This document shows positions 1-5,151 of a DNA stretch of 6,100 bases, piece by piece. The translations under genes and the position numbers were made by a program. Origin of the DNA: Campylobacterota bacterium (GTDB lineage: Bacteria > Campylobacterota > Campylobacteria > Campylobacterales > Sulfurovaceae); the NCBI GenBank assembly GCA_022600655.1, contig JAHZJZ010000333.1, positions 1 to 6,100 of the forward strand, read 5' to 3'. The notes beneath the pieces are model-generated. The model ran no database searches, had not been told where the DNA came from, and saw nothing but the letters and a program-made list of their open reading frames with translations. How positions within the stretch are numbered: position 1 is the first letter of the stretch; each line of letters begins with the position of its first letter.

Positions 1-1
1 A

Positions 2-43
2 TCATTATACAATAATAACTTTATAAAATTTTTGATAGACTGA
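2..43 (+). CDS. Possible 3' end of an upstream gene (partial)
   Basis: A reading frame enters from the left edge and stays open for 13 codons (SLYNNNFIKFLID) before a TGA at 41-43. The stop lies four bases before the ATG of the next gene, a spacing common between co-transcribed genes. The stretch is very AT-rich, so the open frame could equally be chance in intergenic DNA. No product can be named. Confidence 0.2.
   Translation, partial: SLYNNNFIKFLID
8..13 (+). promoter_or_regulatory. Possible -10 box (TACAAT) upstream of the first gene
   Basis: TACAAT at 8-13 matches the -10 hexamer proposed here for topA and would start transcription near position 20, giving a leader of about 28 nt. There is no visible -35 box, and the upstream sequence is outside the window. 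This reading competes with the upstream-gene reading of the same bases. Confidence 0.2.
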
Positions 44-47
44 TTGG

Positions 48-566
48 ATGAAACATTTAGAAAAAGAATCCATTGACCAACTTCTCTCGATTATTCCTGA
101 ACATCCAGCCACCAGAGTGATGCAGATAAGTGATGGTAGTGAGGTACTATCTAGCCACTTAAAAGAGCTGTGTTTGGAACAACAATATGAATATTTGTTA
201 AGTACAGCAGATGAAAATGCTTATGAGATAAAAAAACAAGAGTTCAGTGATATACCACTCTGTAATACAAAAAAAATTAATCTAAAGCAACGTACTTATG
301 CACCTATGGCAAAGCTTTATGATTTTTTATTTGTAACCGCGACGATTCCTAGTGAGATGCAACATGAGTTTACTAAAAAAGCACATATACATATTAAGAG
401 TGCAGGAAATCTTATTCTTTTCCTCTCTAAGGGTGATAGAAAAGAGTATGATGATTGGTATAGATATCTTGAAGAGCAGCTTTTTGTTGCCATTAGTACC
501 ATTGATATTTTTGAGAACTATGATGTCTTGGTTGCTAAAAAAATGCATGGCTGGGGTGGGAAGTAA
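48..566 (+). CDS. Hypothetical protein, possible degenerate class I methyltransferase fold
   Basis: This 172-residue soluble protein has no signal peptide or membrane segment, and I do not recognise the family with certainty. The order of predicted strands and helices resembles a small class I SAM-dependent methyltransferase. A strand and turn, RVMQISDGSE (23-32), sits where motif I would be. YEYLLSTAD (47-55) looks like strand 2, YDFLFVTATIP (91-101) like strand 4, and AGNLILFLSKGD (119-130) like strand 5. The protein ends in a basic, aromatic tail, AKKMHGWGGK (163-172). The glycine-rich GxGxG loop that normally binds SAM is absent, so if the fold is right the protein is probably non-catalytic or binds something else. 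The ATG at 48 is chosen because a TAG at 36-38 closes the frame upstream. No strong Shine-Dalgarno precedes it, which would fit coupling to an upstream gene. The reading frame is well supported; the fold is inference. Confidence 0.75.
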   Translation: MKHLEKESIDQLLSIIPEHPATRVMQISDGSEVLSSHLKELCLEQQYEYLLSTADENAYEIKKQEFSDIPLCNTKKINLKQRTYAPMAKLYDFLFVTATIPSEMQHEFTKKAHIHIKSAGNLILFLSKGDRKEYDDWYRYLEEQLFVAISTIDIFENYDVLVAKKMHGWGGK

Positions 567-611
567 GCACTTTCTATCTTAGTAACAGACTACATAAAAA
601 CACTCTCACTT

Positions 612-747
612 TAATACTTCAAACTTTATTTCCAATTGTCACGATAGCTTCAAACTTTTTCTTTTATGAAAAGTGTGGGAAAGTATAGAGTATGAATAAG
701 AAGCTATCTATGAGAGCCAATTAGGGAAATAATTGAGGAGAATATTA
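612..747 (+). ncRNA. Long imperfect hairpin; candidate structured RNA or small repeat element
   Basis: Pairing by hand gives a nested series of stems: 612-616 with 743-747, 617-622 with 733-738, 626-633 with 725-732, 634-638 with 718-722, 643-651 with 700-708 (nine perfect pairs, GATAGCTTC / GAAGCTATC), 654-660 with 678-684, and 661-665 with 669-673 around an ATG triloop. That is about 45 pairs over 136 nt. Three of them (618-737, 659-679, 660-678) are G-U only if the plus strand is the RNA, which slightly favours a plus-strand transcript. There is no U-tract after the structure, so it is not a simple terminator. It could be a cis-regulatory leader, a small RNA, or a decayed MITE-like palindrome. 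AT-rich DNA makes some pairing likely by chance; the 9-bp arm and the continuous nesting are the best evidence. Confidence 0.35.
617..658 (+). repeat. Direct repeat CTTCAAACTTT, two copies
   Basis: CTTCAAACTTT occurs exactly at 617-627 and again at 648-658, offset by 31 nt. Both copies lie in the left arm of the long hairpin. They could be paired binding sites spaced near three helical turns, or the trace of a small duplication. Confidence 0.5.
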
Positions 748-770
748 TGACTCTCATGGCAGTAGTATAA
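747..770 (+). CDS. Possible 7-codon micro-ORF with strong ribosome binding site
   Basis: ATG at 747 opens a frame MTLMAVV ending with TAA at 768-770. A strong Shine-Dalgarno, GAGGAG, lies at 735-740 with six bases before the ATG, as good as or better than that of most full genes in this window. In the long hairpin, bases 733-738 pair with CTTCAA at 617-622, which would hide most of this site. The frame is too short to judge by coding statistics. It could be a leader peptide for the LysM gene, the start of a decayed gene, or coincidence. Confidence 0.25.
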   Translation: MTLMAVV

Positions 771-780
771 CAACAGAAAG

Positions 781-789
781 TGTTAAAAT
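781..789 (+). promoter_or_regulatory. Candidate extended -10 box TGTTAAAAT
   Basis: TGTTAAAAT fits an extended -10 pattern (TG, one base, TAAAAT). An identical 9-mer occurs at 861-869. From here transcription would start near 796 and give a leader of nearly 140 nt for the LysM gene. No -35 box is evident. The sequence is AT-rich, so confidence is low. Confidence 0.25.
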
Positions 790-860
790 CGTGAACCTTT
801 GAAAATTTAATAAAAAAATATCTTAACCTTCAACCTTAAATTTTATATTAAGTTTTAAAA

Positions 861-869
861 TGTTAAAAT
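861..869 (+). promoter_or_regulatory. Candidate extended -10 box TGTTAAAAT
   Basis: This is the second exact copy of TGTTAAAAT, in an A/T-tract stretch typical of sequence upstream of epsilonproteobacterial promoters. It would start transcription near 876, about 58 nt before the LysM start codon. It competes with the box at 894-899. Confidence 0.3.
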
Positions 870-880
870 AAAACATAAAT

Positions 881-899
881 TAACCATTTGGGTTATATT
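881..899 (+). promoter_or_regulatory. LysM gene promoter region with overlapping inverted repeat
   Basis: TATATT at 894-899 is a reasonable -10 box that would start transcription near 906 and give a leader of about 28 nt. A perfect inverted repeat, TAACC-ATTTG-GGTTA (881-895), runs directly into the box, a position where a bound repressor would block RNA polymerase. A further TTAACC lies at 823-828. The factor, if there is one, is unknown. Confidence 0.35.
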
Positions 900-922
900 C
901 TATGAATAAGATACTTTCGAGT

Positions 923-928
923 AAGGAG
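923..928 (+). promoter_or_regulatory. Ribosome binding site AAGGAG of the LysM gene
   Basis: AAGGAG lies five bases before the ATG at 934. It is a near-consensus Shine-Dalgarno and fixes the start of the LysM gene. Confidence 0.8.
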
Positions 929-933
929 TAGAG

Positions 934-1776
934 ATGTTTTATAGCAACCAGAACGATGTAAATAGTGATTACTATAATGCCTATGGCAACTCAAACCGAT
1001 TAGGGAATAATCAAAACTTATTAAATACGATGATTAAGATATTAGCCATCATCTTTTTAGTAACACTTATAACTGTTGGATATATATTTATCTCTAAAGA
1101 GCGTGGGTGGAATCAAACAGTAGAAAATAATGGGCAGGAGAGTGCAGTGATAGATTCAGAACCAGAGATATCATCTGTCGAAGTAGAAGAGAAGCAAAAC
1201 AGTTTGAGTGCAGGGGAGATTGCCCAAATTGTACAAATTGTTATGCTCCAATTAGATAAAGGGGATAGCTCCTCTATTGGTACCAATCAACCTGAACATA
1301 AGAGTGTAGTGGTTGATGATGACAGTTATGCTAAGGCATTAATGTCTGAGGATGTAGATGAGGTTCATGGTAAAATAGAGAGTGTTGATATCGAAAGTAT
1401 TGATAGTCAAAAAGTAGTCAAAAACAGAGCACCTCTGAAAGATATTAATCACTATAATAAAGTCATCATTAAACAAGAAAAAATAGAGAGTATCACCAGT
1501 ATGGATACACTATCAAGACTCTCAACTGAACTTGAAGAGCTAATGGAGGGTATTGATAATAAAGATAGCTATACACAATCAATTTCGGAGGAGATAGAGG
1601 TACGTTCTAATGAAATGCGTATAATCATTGTTAAACGGGGCGATACACTCTCTAATATAGCCAAAAGAGCCTATGGAGACTATGATGCCTATCCTAAAAT
1701 ATTTGCTGCTAACCCAGAGGTAATTCAAAATCCTGACCAAATTTTTGTGGGGCAAAGACTTCGTATTCCACTATAG
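934..1776 (+). CDS. Membrane-anchored LysM-domain protein
   Basis: This 280-residue protein probably sits in the inner membrane with its C-terminus in the periplasm, bound to peptidoglycan. Residues 1-33 are Asn/Tyr-rich and polar. Residues 34-54 form one hydrophobic membrane segment, which is too internal for a cleavable signal peptide. Residues 60-225 are a long, acidic, low-complexity linker with probable helices, including an amphipathic stretch at 94-108 and a Leu/Glu-rich helix at about 191-207. Residues 229-279 are a LysM domain: VKRGDTLSNIAKRAYGD (233-249), ANPEVIQNPDQIFVGQRLRIP (259-279, given here in two parts as ANPEVIQNP and DQIFVGQRLRIP). LysM domains bind the glycan backbone of peptidoglycan. 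There is no hydrolase domain, so an anchoring, scaffolding or division-related role is more likely than wall cleavage. The gene has its own promoter region and terminator and appears monocistronic. The domain and topology are well supported; the role is inferred. Confidence 0.88.
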   Translation: MFYSNQNDVNSDYYNAYGNSNRLGNNQNLLNTMIKILAIIFLVTLITVGYIFISKERGWNQTVENNGQESAVIDSEPEISSVEVEEKQNSLSAGEIAQIVQIVMLQLDKGDSSSIGTNQPEHKSVVVDDDSYAKALMSEDVDEVHGKIESVDIESIDSQKVVKNRAPLKDINHYNKVIIKQEKIESITSMDTLSRLSTELEELMEGIDNKDSYTQSISEEIEVRSNEMRIIIVKRGDTLSNIAKRAYGDYDAYPKIFAANPEVIQNPDQIFVGQRLRIPL

Positions 1777-1778
1777 AT

Positions 1779-1807
1779 AAAAGCAGAAGTTAATCTTCTG
1801 CTTTTTT
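1779..1807. terminator. Bidirectional rho-independent terminator
   Basis: An 11-bp perfect stem, 1779-1789 with 1795-1805, encloses a 5-base loop TTAAT (1790-1794). On the plus strand it begins two bases after the LysM stop codon and ends in six T residues (1802-1807), of which the first four also pair in the stem. On the minus strand it is followed by four T residues (complement of 1779-1782). It therefore ends both convergent genes. The TAA stop of the minus-strand gene (1790-1792) lies inside the loop. Confidence 0.85.
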
Positions 1808-2725
1808 ATCTCTTTTATCTTTTATCTCTTCATAGTTCTTATGCTCTTCGATTTTCTTAAGTTTTTGTCTCTCTGTTAGTCGTAATTTCTCTTTAATGGC
1901 TTTCATCGCTTTTGGATCTTTTTTACATTTAAAAATCTCATCATCTTGTTCGTGGTTATAGACAATTCTAATACCTTTCGCTTTGGTATCATAAAGTACA
2001 TTACGCATTTGAGAGTAGTAGTATTCATTACACTCTCCAGACCCTTTTGCTTCAGCACATTTCTTTTTAATATCTCCTCTTTTAGGATTGGTTAGATTAA
2101 AGGTAGTGGCTCCTTTGCAGATACTAAAGTATTCACGCGATAAGATAAGAAATTCTAACTTTCTTGTGCTAATAACGGTTTTTTTAGCAGGATTTTTCTC
2201 TAACGGAGGAAAGTTAAACTTGGTGATTTCTACAGGAAAAGCGAAGATTACTGGTTTTGTATCAAACTCATCATCTTTATCTGTAAAACTTTGAATATTA
2301 TCTCCCTCAAAGCTAATCTCTTTTTCAATCCCACCTTTAATAGCACTCTCAAAGGCAGCGAGTTTAGCTTTAGCTTTTTCAGGAAAGGCATAGTAACTCT
2401 GATAAGCAAAGATTAAAAATGCAACATAGATTAAAGCCATGACAAAACTAAAAATCAGTCCTAATCCACCAATGGCTATTCCCAAAGCAATTAAAAAGAT
2501 AAAAAAGATAGATACCCAAACAAAGCGTACAGCATCTGTCCAAAAATAGTCAGTGTAGTTTGTAATCATCTGTTCTCTTAATACTTTATCACACTCCCAC
2601 TGGTTACTAAAGGCTGCTTTTTTGCCATTAATTTTAGTCGTTAACGATTGATAAAGAAGGTAGAGTAGAAAGAAAGTGATAGATACCAGCATCAAAACCA
2701 GTAAAAAAGTAAAAAGTGTTGTCAT
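1790..2725 (-). CDS. Membrane protein of unknown function with C-terminal soluble domain
   Basis: From the start I choose, the product is 311 residues. TM1 is at 4-25, and two adjacent segments follow at about 67-86 and 87-108. The rest is soluble: an Ala/Lys helix (115-130), then an apparent mixed domain (135-268), and a very charged Lys/Glu helix (270-311), possibly a coiled coil. I do not recognise the family. A distinctive stretch is GSGECNEYYYSQMRNVLYD (228-246). Cysteines at 203, 223, 232 and 267 lie in the soluble domain and could form disulfides or bind metal, depending on topology. The frame is open up to an ATG at 2809, but I prefer the ATG at 2723-2725. It has AGGA five bases upstream, and a -10 box TATACT (2758-2763) lies between the two starts. 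The gene is convergent with the LysM gene and divergent from topA. The gene call is sound; the function is unknown. Confidence 0.82.
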   Translation of the reverse strand: MTTLFTFLLVLMLVSITFFLLYLLYQSLTTKINGKKAAFSNQWECDKVLREQMITNYTDYFWTDAVRFVWVSIFFIFLIALGIAIGGLGLIFSFVMALIYVAFLIFAYQSYYAFPEKAKAKLAAFESAIKGGIEKEISFEGDNIQSFTDKDDEFDTKPVIFAFPVEITKFNFPPLEKNPAKKTVISTRKLEFLILSREYFSICKGATTFNLTNPKRGDIKKKCAEAKGSGECNEYYYSQMRNVLYDTKAKGIRIVYNHEQDDEIFKCKKDPKAMKAIKEKLRLTERQKLKKIEEHKNYEEIKDKRDKKAED

Positions 2726-2750
2726 ATTAATCCTGTGTCCCCGTTTTTTT

Positions 2751-2763
2751 ATATTAAAGTATA
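2751..2763 (-). promoter_or_regulatory. Promoter -10 region of the minus-strand membrane protein gene
   Basis: Read on the minus strand, TATACT (2758-2763) is followed by TTAATAT, giving two overlapping -10 candidates. Transcription from TATACT would start near 2751, about 26 nt before the ATG at 2725. This leaves the upstream ATG at 2809 outside the transcript. Confidence 0.5.
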
Positions 2764-2823
2764 TCAAAATGTGATTAAAGTAAATATGGCTTACAGGAGT
2801 TATATTCAAAAATTAATCTCTAT

Positions 2824-2839
2824 TGTATCTTTAAATACA
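2824..2839. promoter_or_regulatory. Inverted repeat upstream of topA, possible operator
   Basis: TGTAT-CTTTAA-ATACA is a near-palindrome centred about 30 bp upstream of the topA -10 box, close to where a -35 element would be. A second inverted repeat, ATTGT (2846-2850) with ACAAT (2863-2867), encloses AAAATTTT and ends on the -10 box itself. These could bind a regulator or simply reflect base composition. Confidence 0.25.
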
Positions 2840-2858
2840 GCCTATATTGTTAAAATTT

Positions 2859-2867
2859 TGTTACAAT
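2859..2867 (+). promoter_or_regulatory. topA promoter, extended -10 box TGTTACAAT
   Basis: TGTTACAAT is an extended -10 element whose hexamer TACAAT covers 2862-2867. It would start transcription near 2874, giving a leader of about 28 nt to the ATG at 2902. T/A tracts precede it and no -35 box is seen, as is usual for this group. The in-frame ATG at 2866 overlaps the box, so it cannot be the start in a transcript made from here. Confidence 0.55.
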
Positions 2868-2901
2868 GCAAAAAATATTTAATAGGTTTATAGAGAGAAA
2901 T

Positions 2902-5151
2902 ATGAAAAATTTAATTATCGTTGAGTCCCCTGCAAAGGCTAGAACCATTAGTAACTTTCTTGGAAAAGAGTACAAAGTGGTGGCTTCAAAAGGGCATATA
3001 AGAGACTTACCTAAAAGTTCATTTGGTATTACAGTTGAAGAGGACGGAACATTTGTTCCTAAGTACTCAATCCCTAGAGATGTAAACCCTACTGTTAAAG
3101 AGTTAAAAAAATTAGCCAAAGAGGCTGAAGAGGTATTTATCGCGACCGATGAGGATCGTGAGGGGGAAGCGATTGGGTATCATATTGCGATGGCAATTAA
3201 AAAAGAGCCAGAGTCTCTTCCTAGAATTGTATTTCATGAAATTACTAAAACAGCGATTCAACATGCTTTAGATAATCCAAGAAAAATCGATATGGACTCT
3301 GTTAATGCACAACAGGCAAGACGACTGTTAGATAGGATTGTAGGATATAAACTCTCTCCACTCCTAGCCAGTAAGATTCAAAAAGGTCTAAGTGCAGGGC
3401 GTGTTCAGAGTTCATCACTTAAGATTGTGGTAGATAGAGAACGAGAAATAAAAGCTTTTAAACCTGAAGAGTATTGGACTATAGATGGACTGTTTGAGAA
3501 AGATATTGATTCTGCTATTTATGAGTTTGATGGGTTAAAAATAGATAAATTGACCATTAAAAATGAAAAAATGGCAATGGAGATTGTGCAGTCAGCTACC
3601 AAAGAGAACTTTGTGGTTGAGTCTTTAGAGAAAAAAGAGCGAAAAAGTAAAACACCTCCACCATTTATGACCTCTACACTTCAACAGAGTGCTTCAACAC
3701 AGTTAGGATTCTCACCTAAAAAGACGATGATGGTTGCTCAAAAACTCTATGAAGGGGTAAAAACTGATAAAGGCAATATGGGTGTAATCACCTATATGAG
3801 AACGGATAGTCTAAATCTAGCCAAAGAGGCAGTCTCTAGTGCAAGAGAGCATATCGAGAGTAACTTTGGTAAAGAGTATCTGCCAGAAAAAGCAAAGTTT
3901 TATGCGAGTAAATCTAAAGGGGCTCAAGAGGCTCACGAAGCGATTCGTCCTACTATGGTTGAGTTTACACCTTTAGTGGCTAAAGACTATCTGAATGCTG
4001 ATGAGTTTAAACTTTACCGATTAATCTATAACCGTTTTTTAGCCTGTCAAATGACAGAGGCTAGGTTAGAGTCACAAACTCTACTTTTCAAAGGTGAGAA
4101 GAGTACTTTTAAAGCAAGTGGTAGAAAGTTACTCTTTGATGGTTTCTATAGAGTTGTTGGTTACAATGAAAAAGATAAGCTTCTCCCTGAACTTAAAAAA
4201 GGTCAGAAGGTAATTTTAGATGACATTAAACCTGAACAGCACTTTACTGAACCACCACCACGGTACAATGAAGCGAGTTTGATTAAAAAACTAGAATCAT
4301 TGGGAATTGGTCGACCAAGTACCTATGCTCCTACCATTACCATTTTACAGACCAGAAAATATATTGAGATAGAGAAGAAACGAATTCATCCAACAGAGGT
4401 GGCGTTTACGGTCATTGAGATGCTAGAAGAGCATTTCTCTGAAATTGTTGACAGTGCCTTTACTTCAAATATGGAGTCAGAACTCGATGAAGTCGATGAG
4501 GGTAAGCTGGATTGGCAAAAGGTTTTATCTGACTTCTATGAACCGTTTATGAAGAAAATTACCGATGGCAAGAAGAACATTCAGAGTAAAAAAATGGCAA
4601 TTCCAACAGGTGAGATGTGTCCAAAGTGTGACAGTGAACTGTTACGTCGTAAAGGACGTTATGGAGAGTTTATCGCGTGTAGTAACTTCCCTAAGTGTAA
4701 ATATACCACTGATTTGGAAGGAAATGCTCCACCAGAGCCTGAAAAGACCGACATAATGTGTGATAAATGTGGCTCACATATGGTCATTAAAGATTCTCGT
4801 AGAGGGAAATTTTTAGCGTGTTCTTCCTATCCAAAGTGTAAAAATGCACAACCACTAGTACCACCAAGAGAGCTGGATATTCCTTGTCCAAAATGTGGTT
4901 CTAAAATTCTTGAAAAAGAGGGAAAACGTGGAAAGTTCTTTGGCTGTGCTGATTATCCGAAATGCCGTTTCATAAGTAATGGTGAACCTCAGAAAGAGAA
5001 GTGTCCAGAGTGTGGTGATATGGTAGTACACAAGGTGCTTAAGACAGGTGAAGTTTATGAGTGTATTAGTAAAAAGTGTAAATATAAAGAGCGTGTCCCA
5101 GCCGATAAACTAAAAGGTACACCAAAAGTTGATGAGCAAACAAAAGATTAA
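2902..5151 (+). CDS. topA: DNA topoisomerase I (type IA)
   Basis: TopA relaxes negative supercoils by cutting one strand through a 5'-phosphotyrosine. The 749-residue product opens with the TOPRIM domain: LIIVESPAKA (4-13) with acidic E8, and TDEDREGE (82-89) supplying D83, D85 and E87 for Mg2+. SAGRVQS (164-170) follows. The active-site tyrosine is Y298 in GVITYMRTDS (294-303), with R300 beside it. The C-terminus has four zinc ribbons: C573/C576/C593/C599, C620/C623/C640/C646, C662/C665/C682/C688 and C701/C704/C721/C726. All key residues are present. The frame is open to an ATG at 2866, but I choose 2902 because family members begin close to MKNLIIVESPAKA, a purine-rich AGAGAG lies just upstream, and 2866 overlaps the -10 box. 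The 3' end overlaps the phosphoesterase gene by 20 nt. Regulation by supercoiling is known for topA elsewhere; nothing here proves it. Confidence 0.97.
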   Translation: MKNLIIVESPAKARTISNFLGKEYKVVASKGHIRDLPKSSFGITVEEDGTFVPKYSIPRDVNPTVKELKKLAKEAEEVFIATDEDREGEAIGYHIAMAIKKEPESLPRIVFHEITKTAIQHALDNPRKIDMDSVNAQQARRLLDRIVGYKLSPLLASKIQKGLSAGRVQSSSLKIVVDREREIKAFKPEEYWTIDGLFEKDIDSAIYEFDGLKIDKLTIKNEKMAMEIVQSATKENFVVESLEKKERKSKTPPPFMTSTLQQSASTQLGFSPKKTMMVAQKLYEGVKTDKGNMGVITYMRTDSLNLAKEAVSSAREHIESNFGKEYLPEKAKFYASKSKGAQEAHEAIRPTMVEFTPLVAKDYLNADEFKLYRLIYNRFLACQMTEARLESQTLLFKGEKSTFKASGRKLLFDGFYRVVGYNEKDKLLPELKKGQKVILDDIKPEQHFTEPPPRYNEASLIKKLESLGIGRPSTYAPTITILQTRKYIEIEKKRIHPTEVAFTVIEMLEEHFSEIVDSAFTSNMESELDEVDEGKLDWQKVLSDFYEPFMKKITDGKKNIQSKKMAIPTGEMCPKCDSELLRRKGRYGEFIACSNFPKCKYTTDLEGNAPPEPEKTDIMCDKCGSHMVIKDSRRGKFLACSSYPKCKNAQPLVPPRELDIPCPKCGSKILEKEGKRGKFFGCADYPKCRFISNGEPQKEKCPECGDMVVHKVLKTGEVYECISKKCKYKERVPADKLKGTPKVDEQTKD

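Larger units (their letters stand above)
691..911 (+). repeat. Direct repeat TATGAATAAGA, two copies 210 nt apart
   Basis: TATGAATAAGA occurs exactly at 691-701 and 901-911. The second copy lies just upstream of the LysM gene's ribosome binding site. The first lies in the right half of the long hairpin. TATGAAT could serve as a weak -10 box in both places. The flanking bases differ, so this is not a longer duplication. The coordinates given span both copies. Confidence 0.4.
567..933. other. 367-nt gene-free region with repeats and regulatory candidates
   Basis: Neither strand carries a normal-sized reading frame here. The first half (about 600-760) is rich in inverted and direct repeats, described separately. 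The second half (about 771-933) is extremely AT-rich. It contains three copies of AACCTT (794-799, 825-830, 832-837), two copies of TGTTAAAAT (781-789, 861-869), and the promoter region of the LysM gene. I see no rho-independent terminator with a clear U-tract for the upstream gene. Confidence 0.7.

Noticed and set aside
692..724. A 10-codon plus-strand frame, MNKKLSMRAN, inside the hairpin.
   Set aside because: No convincing Shine-Dalgarno precedes it, and its bases are better explained by the inverted repeats.
704..757. A 17-codon hydrophobic frame on the minus strand (MRVIIFSSIISLIGSHR) with TATACT six bases upstream of its ATG.
   Set aside because: It is the antisense of the hairpin arm, has no ribosome binding site, and is too short to separate from chance. 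The G-U pairs favour the plus strand as the transcribed one.
600..770. Possible cobalamin riboswitch, suggested by GGGAAA and a GGCAG stretch.
   Set aside because: The conserved B12-box and the characteristic C-rich core are absent, and the downstream gene has no link to cobalamin.
835..856. CTTAA / TTAAG inverted repeat followed by TTTT, resembling a terminator upstream of the LysM gene.
   Set aside because: The stem has only five bp with one G-C pair and an 8-base loop, too weak for a terminator.
2726..2809. A 28-residue N-terminal extension of the minus-strand membrane protein.
   Set aside because: It lies across the predicted promoter, while the ATG at 2725 has a suitable Shine-Dalgarno and directly precedes the first membrane segment.
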